Below are positions 1-7,600 of a DNA stretch of 8,896 nucleotides, piece after piece. Made by a program: the position numbers and the translations under genes. Under the pieces are notes generated by a model. That model did not search any database, had not been told where the DNA came from, and saw nothing but the letters and a program-made list of their open reading frames with translations. Position 1 is the first letter of the stretch. Each line of letters begins with the position of its first letter. The DNA comes from Dysgonamonadaceae bacterium (lineage in GTDB: Bacteria > Bacteroidota > Bacteroidia > Bacteroidales > Azobacteroidaceae), in contig JAIRRK010000159.1 of the NCBI GenBank assembly GCA_031256015.1, forward strand, positions 1-8,896, written 5' to 3'.

Positions 1-11
1 TAGAAAGAATG

Positions 12-34
12 ACTCTTTCATTACCTGAAAGAGT
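12..34. repeat. Short perfect hairpin at left edge
   Basis: A 9-bp perfect inverted repeat (ACTCTTTCA / TGAAAGAGT) encloses a 5-nt loop (TTACC). No T-run follows on the plus strand. On the minus strand the bases after the stem are only moderately T-rich (CATTCTTTCTA). It could be a weak terminator or the end of an element outside the window. No gene within the window uses it. Confidence 0.5.
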
Positions 35-51
35 AGAAATAGGGCTTATGG

Positions 52-177
52 GCAAGGAGAGTTGCAGTCATCCTGCGAGGGGAGTGGTAGCCATCATGCG
101 AGGAGAGTGGTAGTCACCCTGCGAGGAGAGTGGTAGTCACCCTGCGAGGAGAGTGGTAGCCATCATGCGAGGAGAGT
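52..177. repeat. 23-bp tandem repeat array, about 5.5 copies
   Basis: Five full 23-bp units begin at 52, 75, 98, 121 and 144, and an 11-base partial sixth begins at 167. Units start GCGAGGAGAGTGGTAG and end either TCACCCT (units 3 and 4) or CCATCAT (units 2 and 5). Unit 1 is the most diverged (GCAAGGAGAGTTGCAG...). The period is not a multiple of three and no ORF uses it, so it is a non-coding minisatellite. I see no strong internal dyad, only a 3-bp GGT-AGTC-ACC. Its period matches the unrelated array at 8360-8750. Confidence 0.92.
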
Positions 178-410
178 CAAGCGAAGCGCAGCCCACGGAA
201 AGCGAGGCCATCCCCCCACCCCGCCCACAGCGTAGCTGTGGCACATCAGGTATCAAAAAAGACAATGTTTTCCGGAAAGAAACAAGATGACACAGCTACG
301 CTGTGTAAATACGAGGGGCAACAAGCATCCGTGGGCTACGGCTTCGCCTCGCCCACAGCTAAGAAGATGTCTGCGCTACGCGCAGCGGTACCTGAAAACC
401 GTTTTTCTCT
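178..410. repeat. Intergenic stretch with several small palindromes
   Basis: No credible gene is present; the short open frames here lack promoters and family resemblance. The region carries three mini-palindromes with 6-7 bp stems around a GTA or TAC loop: CCACAGC-GTA-GCTGTGG (225-241), ACACAGC-TAC-GCTGTGT (290-306) and CTGCGC-TAC-GCGCAG (371-385). A larger hairpin at 331-356 has GTGGGC/GCCCAC outer arms and an inner GGC-TTC-GCC. AGCCCACGG at 190-198 is also inverted as CCGTGGGCT at 329-337. The pattern resembles REP-like repeats that accumulate in intergenic DNA. The family is unnamed here. Confidence 0.7.
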
Positions 411-476
411 TCGCATTTGCAGGTAGAGACGGAGCGCGCTCCGTCTCTACAACGGATTGTCGCTCCTGCAAGCGAA
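410..476. repeat. Perfect 28-nt palindrome nested in a longer imperfect inverted repeat
   Basis: Positions 423-450 form a perfect palindrome: the 14-base arm GTAGAGACGGAGCG is followed directly by its reverse complement. Outside it, TTCGCATTTGCAGG (410-423) is mirrored by CCTGCAAGCGAA (465-476) with a 2-nt gap, giving an outer stem. The structure could be a REP/MITE-like element or a cruciform-forming site. It is not followed by a T-tract, so a simple terminator is unlikely. Confidence 0.8.
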
Positions 477-509
477 AAGAAGAAGAAGCAAAGCAGAGTA
501 ATCTATCAC

Positions 510-541
510 AAAAAACACACCATAATAATGATGTGTTTTTG
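510..541 (-). terminator. Rho-independent terminator after tRNA-Arg (and possibly recO)
   Basis: Read on the minus strand, a 13-bp stem AAAAACACATCAT / ATGGTGTGTTTTT (one T-G wobble) closes a 4-nt TATT loop and runs into a six-T tract. It begins one base after the tRNA 3' end. I see no terminator between recO and the tRNA, so this may also end ZIP-recO read-through transcripts. Confidence 0.85.
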
Positions 542-613
542 TACCCTCGAGCAGAATCGAACTGCTATCTAAAGTTTAGGAAACTTCTATTCTATCCGTT
601 GAACTACAAGGGC
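542..613 (-). tRNA. tRNA-Arg, anticodon CCT
   Basis: The minus strand folds into a full 72-nt cloverleaf. The acceptor is GCCCTTG with CGAGGGT, the D stem GTTC/GAAT, and the anticodon stem GAAGT/ACTTT around loop TTCCTAA. The short variable region is AGAT, and the T arm is AGCAG-TTCGATT-CTGCT. The anticodon at loop positions 3-5 is CCT, which reads the Arg codon AGG. The discriminator base is A and CCA is not encoded. The first acceptor pair is a G-U wobble and there is a second U-G pair at position 6. The gene lies 57 nt after the recO stop and has its own promoter and terminator. Confidence 0.93.
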
Positions 614-647
614 GGGAAATGAGATGTCGGAATATCTTTTTCGCTCA

Positions 648-679
648 CAAAAGTAAGACTTTAATCGGAATTAGCCAAA
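648..679 (-). promoter_or_regulatory. Bacteroidota-type promoter for tRNA-Arg, overlapping recO 3' end
   Basis: On the minus strand, a -33 box TTTG (679-676) and a -7 box TACTTTTG (655-648) are separated by exactly 20 nt. This matches the TTTG-N19-21-TAnnTTTG consensus of the primary sigma factor in this phylum. The predicted start is near 641, about 27 nt before the mature tRNA. The -33 box is made of the Phe-Gly codons that end recO. Confidence 0.8.
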
Positions 680-1396
680 CACCTCGTGCAGGATTTCCAA
701 TGATTTCAAATCCGGAATGGTGGATAAATGTAAACGATAGTACTCAAGTATGCGGTAAATGATTGCTTTCCGCTCGTGCCGGGAAAACTTGAACTTCGAC
801 ATATTCTCATAATTCATCCTTAACAAATTGAAGAACAGTTTGCTCTCATCGGAATTCAGGAAATGAATGTGATTCGGCTTGCAGGAAACAAATGTTCCTT
901 CCTGCATATCAAAAAACATTCCTTGCCGATAGTTTCCCGCATCGGGATGAAATCCCAAAAACCGACTTAAACGAATCATAAATACCAAATGAAAATTGGC
1001 GTACTCTTTTTCCGTTAAATCAAGTATTAATAAGGATTGGAAAATATAATCGAACAGTATTTTATTCGCCTGTGCCTCTTTGATTACTTTGCCTATAAAT
1101 TCGGCAAGAAATAAACTGATTGTACTTTTAATCGGATTGGTTAATAACGAATCGGGGAAAACATGTTGTTTGGCTTCTTTCAAGCGTTGAATTTCTCGTC
1201 GATGTCGGTGATCGACTTCCAAATCAAGAACGGACAGGGGGTAAAATATCGATTTGGGGATGTGCGTTTTCTTCCCTTTCAATCGGGCCGTCAGATACGA
1301 AACAGGGCCAAATTCTTCGGTATAAATATGAATAATCGAATAAGCATCGCTATAGTTGACGATTTGTAATACAATGCCTCTTGTTTTATATAACAT
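671..1396 (-). CDS. recO: DNA repair protein RecO
   Basis: This is a 241-residue protein, the usual RecO size. RecO works in the RecFOR pathway: it binds single-stranded DNA and SSB, anneals strands, and with RecR helps load RecA at gaps. The N-terminus (MLYKTRGIVLQIVNYSDAYS...) and residues up to about 78 fit the OB fold. The conserved LTARLKGKK stretch lies at 35-43. The rest is the helical C-terminal domain, with the typical LGFHPD at 147-152. The four-cysteine zinc finger of some RecO proteins is absent: only Cys172 is present, and the equivalent part reads YRQGMFFDMQEGTFV. The ATG start gives the canonical N-terminus. It lies 32 nt after the ZIP transporter stop with no visible promoter between them, so the two are probably cotranscribed. 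Confidence 0.93.
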   Translation of the reverse strand: MLYKTRGIVLQIVNYSDAYSIIHIYTEEFGPVSYLTARLKGKKTHIPKSIFYPLSVLDLEVDHRHRREIQRLKEAKQHVFPDSLLTNPIKSTISLFLAEFIGKVIKEAQANKILFDYIFQSLLILDLTEKEYANFHLVFMIRLSRFLGFHPDAGNYRQGMFFDMQEGTFVSCKPNHIHFLNSDESKLFFNLLRMNYENMSKFKFSRHERKAIIYRILEYYRLHLSTIPDLKSLEILHEVFG

Positions 1397-1428
1397 GATG
1401 AAAAAAAGATTGATTCGCCGAATAGAAC

Positions 1429-2178
1429 TCAGTGATTATGCGTATGCCCGCCCGCTGCACTGAAATAATACATAACAAACACACCCGACAGAATAAATAA
1501 GAGACAAATCCAATGGTTTCGTTTATTGCTTTCCCGTAATACTTCCGGAAGGAGCGATGTTGTTGCCAGATAAATGAATCCGCCGGCGGCGAAAGGTAAA
1601 ATATAAACGGAAAAGCGATTAATCACTTCTCCGAGCCAAAGAGTGAGTACGGTTCCCAAAATGGCGGTGCAGGCCGAATAAAAGTTGAACATCAATGCTT
1701 TCTTTCGTGAAAATCCGGCTTGAAGCAAAACACCGAAATCGCCTATCTCCTGAGGAATCTCGTGAAGTATGATAACAAGGGTCGTTGCGATACCTAATTC
1801 GGAGGAAGTCATCCAAGCTATGGCAATGAGAATACCGTCGGTGAAATTATGCAAAGCATCAGCATACAGACTTAAATAGCCGAAGTTTTTTACGTCTTTT
1901 TTATTCGGATGTAAATGGAGAAACTGCTCCAAGATGAAAAAAATCAGAAAGCCCGAAATGCAAAGCCATGCCGCATGGTTCGGCTCGATATGAGAATACG
2001 ATTCGGGGAGTAAGTGAAAAAAAGTGTTACCCAATAAGGCTCCAACAGCAAAACAAACCAATAAAACCAATATCCTCCGAAGTTTTTCCTGCCTGAGAGA
2101 GAAAAGGAAAATCCCGATGAAAGACATTAAGCTTACGATTCCGGCACTGAATAAAGCCAACAGCCAAGTTTTTTCCAT
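1429..2178 (-). CDS. ZIP-family divalent metal transporter (Zn/Fe/Mn uptake)
   Basis: This is a 249-residue inner-membrane protein with eight likely membrane segments, at about 7-25, 36-58, 69-90, 101-122, 128-154, 159-182, 189-212 and 222-243. The ZIP metal site is clear. Segment 4 has His110-Asn111-x-x-Asp114 (HNFTDG). Segment 5 has HEIPQEIGD at 139-147, the signature of the LIV-1 branch with Gln143 where many members have His. A short His-containing loop (HLHPNKK, 88-94) lies between segments 3 and 4, and the protein ends in HTHNH, both plausible metal-binding stretches. The family usually imports zinc or related cations into the cytoplasm; which metal cannot be told from sequence. It is divergent from glnN and upstream of recO. 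I see no Zur or Fur site that I can defend. Confidence 0.9.
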   Translation of the reverse strand: MEKTWLLALFSAGIVSLMSFIGIFLFSLRQEKLRRILVLLVCFAVGALLGNTFFHLLPESYSHIEPNHAAWLCISGFLIFFILEQFLHLHPNKKDVKNFGYLSLYADALHNFTDGILIAIAWMTSSELGIATTLVIILHEIPQEIGDFGVLLQAGFSRKKALMFNFYSACTAILGTVLTLWLGEVINRFSVYILPFAAGGFIYLATTSLLPEVLRESNKRNHWICLLFILSGVFVMYYFSAAGGHTHNH

Positions 2179-2200
2179 GTTTTATTTCTATTTTAAACTG

Positions 2201-2208
2201 CAAAGGTA
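2201..2208 (-). promoter_or_regulatory. Probable -7 element of the ZIP-recO promoter
   Basis: On the minus strand TACCTTTG fits TAnnTTTG and would start transcription near 2194, leaving a leader of about 15 nt before the ATG at 2178. No good TTTG lies 19-21 nt upstream, so the promoter is only half matched. A short inverted repeat, CTCTT-TG-AAGAG (2226-2237), lies between this promoter and the glnN promoter and could be an operator. Confidence 0.5.
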
Positions 2209-2271
2209 TAATAATTGTCGGAAACCTCTTTGAAGAGAGAAAAATAAATTCAAACAAAACATGGAAGGCGA

Positions 2272-2303
2272 GTTGTTTCATGAAAGGATAATATCTATAT
2301 TTG
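2272..2303 (+). promoter_or_regulatory. Promoter of glnN
   Basis: The -33 element GTTG (2272-2275) and the -7 element TATATTTG (2296-2303) are 20 nt apart, matching the Bacteroidota consensus. The predicted start is near 2310. That leaves only about 13 nt of leader if translation starts at 2323, or about 43 nt if it starts at the in-frame ATG at 2353. Confidence 0.75.
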
Positions 2304-2322
2304 CATCCTCTAAATAAACTCA

Positions 2323-4548
2323 ATGAATAAAATCAAATTATCTTCGCAAAATATGTCTAATTTAAGATTCAAAGCAGTTGAAGAAGCTTTTAAGAAAAAA
2401 GCCGTTCCTTCCCAAACGCCCGCTCAAATTACATCCGAGTATTATGGAAAATATGTTTTCGGCAAAGAGCAGATGACAAAGTATCTTTCAAAAGAAACCT
2501 TGAAAGCATTGTTGGGAGTGATTGACAAGGGAGAAACATTAAATCGCGATTTGGCAAGCCACGTGGCAGCCGGCATGAAAATGTGGGCGATCGAAAAAGG
2601 CGCGACTCATTATACTCACTGGTTTCAACCTCTGACGGGAGGAACCGCCGAAAAGCACGATTCTTTTATCGAGTATTCCGGTGCTCCGGGCACTTGCGTT
2701 ATCGAAGAGTTTTCGGGGAAGTTACTGGCTCAACAAGAACCGGATGCATCTTCCTTTCCCAGCGGAGGCATTCGCAATACTTTCGAAGCTCGCGGATATA
2801 CGGCTTGGGACCCTTCGTCGCCGGCTTTTATCGTGGATGATACGCTTTGTATCCCGACGGTTTTCATTTCTTACACAGGTGAAGCTTTGGATTATAAAAC
2901 TCCTTTGTTGAAATCGTTAAACGCTTTAGACAAAGCAGCCACCGATGTTTGTCGGTATTTCGACCCTTCGGTGAAAAAGGTTTATGCTTTCCTCGGTTGG
3001 GAACAGGAATATTTTCTGGTGGATGAAGGTCTGTATGCAACTCGTCCCGATTTGATGTTGACCGGCCGTACTTTAATGGGACATGAATCGGCTAAAAACC
3101 AACAATTGGAAGACCATTATTTCGGGTCTATCCCTACCCGGGTTCAAGCGTATATGAAAGACGTCGAATTTGAGGGATATAAATACGGAATACCCTTAAA
3201 AACCCGTCACAACGAAGTAGCTCCCAATCAGTTCGAATTGGCCCCGATATACGGAGAAATGAATCTGTCGGTCGATCAGAATCTACTGATGATGTCGTTG
3301 ATGAAAAAGATAGCCCGCCGTCACGGATTTCGTTTGCTGCTGCACGAAAAACCTTTTGCCGGTGTAAACGGCTCGGGAAAGCATAACAATTGGTCGTTGG
3401 GAACCGACACCGGCGTCGGCCTTTTGACTCCCGGTAAAACAGCGGAAGAGAACCTGCAATTCATCACTTTTGTAGTCAATGTACTGTCGGCGGTTTATAA
3501 AAACAACGCCTTGCTGAAGGCTGCTATAATGACTGCCCCCAATGCGCATCGCTTGGGAGCAAACGAAGCTCCGCCGGCCATCATCTCCATTTTCTTGGGA
3601 ACACAGATTTCCTCCGTTCTCGATAAACTCGAAAGCAGTACCAGCGAAGAGGCAATCGTGATGGATGCCAAAAAAGGAATGAGATTGGGTATCGCAACCA
3701 TCCCGGAAGTCCTTTTGGATAACACCGACAGGAACAGAACATCGCCGTTCGCATTCACCGGGAATCGTTTCGAGTTTCGTGCCGTAGGCTCGTCGGCTAA
3801 TTGTGCTACATCGCTGATTGCATTGAACTCCATCTTGGCGGCTCAACTGAAAGAATTCAAACATACGGTTGATTCAAAAATGGCAGCGGGAGCATCGAAA
3901 GATAAGGCTATTTTCGCTGTCCTGAAAGAATATATCAAAGAATCGAAAGCCATCCGTTTCGACGGAAACGGCTACGGCGATGAGTGGAAAAAAGAAGCCG
4001 CTCAACGAGGATTGGATTGCGAAACAAGTGTTCCGGTCATTTACGATGCGTACACCAAACCCGAAACGATTAACATGTTCGAAAGCGTCGGCGTCTTGAG
4101 CGAACGCGAACTCCATGCGCGGAACGAAGTGAAGTGGGAAACTTATACGAAGAAAATACAAATCGAGGCTCGCGTCCTGGGCGATTTAACCATGAATCAC
4201 ATCATTCCGGTTGCCACAAAATATCAATCGGCGTTGCTGGATAATGTGTACAAGATGTTTCAGGTTTGCGGACAGGAGAAAGCAACGAAACTCTCGGTTC
4301 ATAATACAAGCATTATCGAAGAAATCTCGGAGCGAATTTCCATCATGAAAACGAAAGTTGACGAAATGATTGAGGCCCGTAAAGTAGCCAATAAAATAGA
4401 AAACGAAAGAGCCAAAGCAATCGAGTATCACGACAAAGTGCTCCCGTATTTCGCCGAAATCCGTTATCAGGTAGATGAGCTGGAAATGATTATCGATGAC
4501 GAATTATGGACGTTGCCGAAGTACCGAGAATTGCTGTTTGTTCGTTGA
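2323..4548 (+). CDS. glnN: Glutamine synthetase type III
   Basis: This 741-residue cytoplasmic enzyme makes glutamine from glutamate, ammonia and ATP, the main ammonia-assimilation step. It is the large GSIII class found in Bacteroidota, far longer than GSI or GSII. Diagnostic motifs appear in order: GGIRNTFEARGYTAWDP (around 147-163), GWEQEYF with Glu227 and Glu229 as likely metal ligands, NEVAPNQFELAP at 297-308, GVNGSGKHNNW at 347-357, and NRTSPFAFTGNRFEFR at 471-486 with Arg472 and Glu484. The C-terminal helical region specific to the class extends to residue 741. No catalytic motif is missing. Met11 (2353, MSNLRF...) is a possible alternative start, because known relatives begin near this sequence and it would give 731 residues. 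It stands alone behind its own promoter, divergent from the ZIP gene. Confidence 0.97.
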   Translation: MNKIKLSSQNMSNLRFKAVEEAFKKKAVPSQTPAQITSEYYGKYVFGKEQMTKYLSKETLKALLGVIDKGETLNRDLASHVAAGMKMWAIEKGATHYTHWFQPLTGGTAEKHDSFIEYSGAPGTCVIEEFSGKLLAQQEPDASSFPSGGIRNTFEARGYTAWDPSSPAFIVDDTLCIPTVFISYTGEALDYKTPLLKSLNALDKAATDVCRYFDPSVKKVYAFLGWEQEYFLVDEGLYATRPDLMLTGRTLMGHESAKNQQLEDHYFGSIPTRVQAYMKDVEFEGYKYGIPLKTRHNEVAPNQFELAPIYGEMNLSVDQNLLMMSLMKKIARRHGFRLLLHEKPFAGVNGSGKHNNWSLGTDTGVGLLTPGKTAEENLQFITFVVNVLSAVYKNNALLKAAIMTAPNAHRLGANEAPPAIISIFLGTQISSVLDKLESSTSEEAIVMDAKKGMRLGIATIPEVLLDNTDRNRTSPFAFTGNRFEFRAVGSSANCATSLIALNSILAAQLKEFKHTVDSKMAAGASKDKAIFAVLKEYIKESKAIRFDGNGYGDEWKKEAAQRGLDCETSVPVIYDAYTKPETINMFESVGVLSERELHARNEVKWETYTKKIQIEARVLGDLTMNHIIPVATKYQSALLDNVYKMFQVCGQEKATKLSVHNTSIIEEISERISIMKTKVDEMIEARKVANKIENERAKAIEYHDKVLPYFAEIRYQVDELEMIIDDELWTLPKYRELLFVR

Positions 4549-4615
4549 TTAAAACTTCGAACAGTTAGAGTAAAAAGACAAACTAATGCAGTAAAGAAAA
4601 TTAACCGATTAATCA

Positions 4616-4623
4616 TTCATTTG
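4616..4623 (+). promoter_or_regulatory. Weak candidate -7 element before the lyase gene
   Basis: TTCATTTG matches nnTTTG but has TT in place of the leading TA, and no TTTG lies 19-21 nt upstream. The 106-bp gap after glnN (4549-4654) is AT-rich and shows no clear hairpin terminator. Independent transcription is therefore plausible but unproven, and some read-through from glnN is possible. Confidence 0.25.
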
Positions 4624-4654
4624 TACAGATTTTAATTTCCAATTAAACACGATT

Positions 4655-7600
4655 ATGAAAAATAAACTTACACTTGTTTTACTCGTGCTGTTCAGCCTTT
4701 CGGCAGGCACGTCCTTGTTCTCCGCAGAAGGAGACATCGCTGTTATCAATGTTTCGGAAGATGCTTTCGTTCAGGCAGGAGGAACGGCAAATACCAACTA
4801 CGGAAGCGAGGAGCGACTGATTGTAAAGAGAGATAATAATGCCGGAACGCGAAGATTGTCGTACTTGAAGTTCATCATTCCCAACCATATAACGGCCGAT
4901 GAAATAGGATATGCGGGATTATCGCTCTACATCATCGGAGCCAATACGGGGGTTCCGAATATTAAATGGATTGTTTATTCCGTAAATAATGATTCGTGGT
5001 CCGAAAACACCATCACATTCAACAATAAACCGACTTATAGTGAACTGAACGATGAAATCATTCAGGTACCGACGGTCACCGCTGCCAACGCGAATGTCCG
5101 TATTAATCTGACAAACGCGGTGAAAGAGGCGATTGCAGAGAACGGAATCTTAAGCATTTGTATCGACGGCTCGGCTCACGACTCTAAAGGCGATGTTGTT
5201 TTTTACTCCAAAGAAAATCAAACGGATGATGAGTACATTCCACGGTTGATTTTATCTTCCGAGGCGGAGCCGGAAGAACCTAAGCCCGAACCGCTTGATT
5301 TAACCGTAGCCGAAACCGTCCTGAGCCGGATAAGAGCAGATAAATTTACTTACACGAGAGATGAATTGGAAACAGATGTCGCGGCCTTCCTGGGAACATA
5401 CAACGAAACAACCGGTGCTTTCTCGGATGTGGATTATGCCGACCAATCGCGCTCGGACTGGAAACCTTTGGAACATCTTTACCGACTGAAAGAAATGTCT
5501 TTCGCTTATACCGAACCGGGAAATAACTATTTCGAAGACGAATCGCTGTATGATAAAATAGTGAAGGGTTTGGAGTATTGGTACCTCCGATGGCCGAGTT
5601 CTTCCAATTGGTGGTTCAATCGAATCGGGCATCCTCGCGAACTCGGACTAACTTTGGTTGCTCTCTATCCGGGTAAAGAGAAGATAACGGAAACGGCTTT
5701 CTTCGAGAAACTGACAAGCAAATGGCGTTCCTCGTTGGGCCGGCCCGATACTCCCAACGATGCAACTACCGCCGGAGCAAATAAATGCGATATCGCCATG
5801 CACTGGCTTTACAGAAGTTGCCTGACAAGAAATAAAGAAGACTTGGAATTTGCCGTCGAACAGGCATTTCTTATCGTAACTCAAACTACGGGAGAGGGAA
5901 TCCAACACGACTGGTCGTTCCGTCAGCACGGAGCCCAACTCTATATCGGAGGATACGGAACCGAACTGATGCAATTGGTGGTCCGACAAGCCTCTTACCT
6001 GGCAGGAACACCGTACGCTTTATCGGGAGAAAAGTTGAATGTCATTTCGCAATTCGTGCGAAACACTTATCTGAATGTTATTCGCGGACAACGAATGAAT
6101 TACAATGTGTTGGGACGAGGAATCACCCGAACCGATAACACGGCTCGCCTGTCGGACCGGACAGTCTTTAACTTATTAAAGGAAATAGATTCCGACAATG
6201 CCTCGGAATACGAAAATGCTATCAGGCGAATCAATAAAGAAGCAGACGCGTCGTACGGATTAACGCCTTCGCAAGTTCATTACTATCGCGGAGAATATAC
6301 CTTGCATCAACGTCCCGAATATACATTCGACGTCCGGATGGCTTCTTCCCGAATGGCGCGGAGCGAATATGATATTTATGAAAACAAAAGCGGATTCTTC
6401 CTCTCGGACGGAGGGACTTGCATCACCGTTGACGGAGAGGAATACGGCCCGATTATCCCTCTGTGGGATTGGAAGAAAATACCGGGAACAACCGTCCCCG
6501 ATTTGGAAACAATGGTCAGGGCCGATTCTTATATATTCAACGGACGTTCGAACTACGCAGGCGGCGTAACAGACGGATTGTACGGAGTTACTGCTTTCCA
6601 CATGATAAACAATCAGGCTCTTTATGAATACAACGACGATATTGGTTACGCGGGAACGCCGAATCCGCAAAAAGCGAGGCTGGCGGCGTTGGACTTTGAA
6701 GCCAAAAAGTCGTGGTTCTTATTCGAAAGAGAAATCGTCTGCTTGGGAGCCGGTATTCGCTCCGGACATGACGTTAATCTGTTCACAACCGTCAATCAGT
6801 GTCGGAAAGTCGGAAACGTAATCGTTTCCGCAAACGGAAGTTCATCGACTCAAGGGCCGGGAACCAAGAATTACACCGATGTCGATTGGGTGTTAAACGA
6901 TAAAGTGGCTTATTTCTTCCCGAAGAAAGGCAACATCACGGTATCGAACGAAAGCCGAACGGGAAGCTGGAAAGACGTAAACAACAGCGGGTCGGAGACT
7001 CCTATCACTCAGGACGTCTTCTCGCTTTGGTTCGACCACGGAGTGAAACCTGTCAACGAGACTTATGCTTATATTATCGTGCCCGATATGTCGGAGGATG
7101 AGGCCCGAACATACACGGCTTCCTCTATCGAAATTTTGGCGAACACCGGCTCGTTGCAGGCCGTTTATCATAAAGAATTAAACCTGTACGGATTCGCCTT
7201 TTTCAGGGCCGGAGTGTTTCATAACGACAAATTGACGGTTCGGGCTGACGACGGATGCGTTGTGCTGATTAAAGATGCCGATAAAGACGAACTGATTGTT
7301 CATGTTGCAGACCCTCAAAAGAAAAACGGGCCTGTTACTTTGGGTATAGGAACGCCGAGTTTGAACGGCATCAAAAAGATTGAATATACTGTTTCGGAAT
7401 CGCAGCATCTCGGAAAATCAATGGAGTTTACGATTAACCGGGACAGTCCTTTCTTCCAAGAAATGTACAACAGAACAGATTGGACCATCGTTACCTCGCT
7501 CGAAGGGGCTTCGGACAGTGAGGTGGGCGGAACAAATCCCGGTTATATTATCGACGAAGATATAACGGGAAGCTCGTTCCTGTTCGTGAAACCGGGAAGA

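Noticed and set aside
423..450. Palindrome read as a terminator for a gene to the left
   Set aside because: The stem is strong, but no T-tract follows on either strand and no gene ends next to it.
52..510. Remnant of an insertion sequence
   Set aside because: There is no transposase fragment, and no terminal inverted repeats with target duplications can be identified; only small palindromes and a minisatellite are visible.
238..622. Two overlapping plus-strand open frames before recO
   Set aside because: They run through palindromes, the terminator and the tRNA gene, have no promoter, and give low-complexity products with no family resemblance.
3283..4431. Several minus-strand open frames of about 80-190 codons inside glnN
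   Set aside because: They are antisense shadows of a clear GSIII gene; the products look like random translations and have no initiation context.
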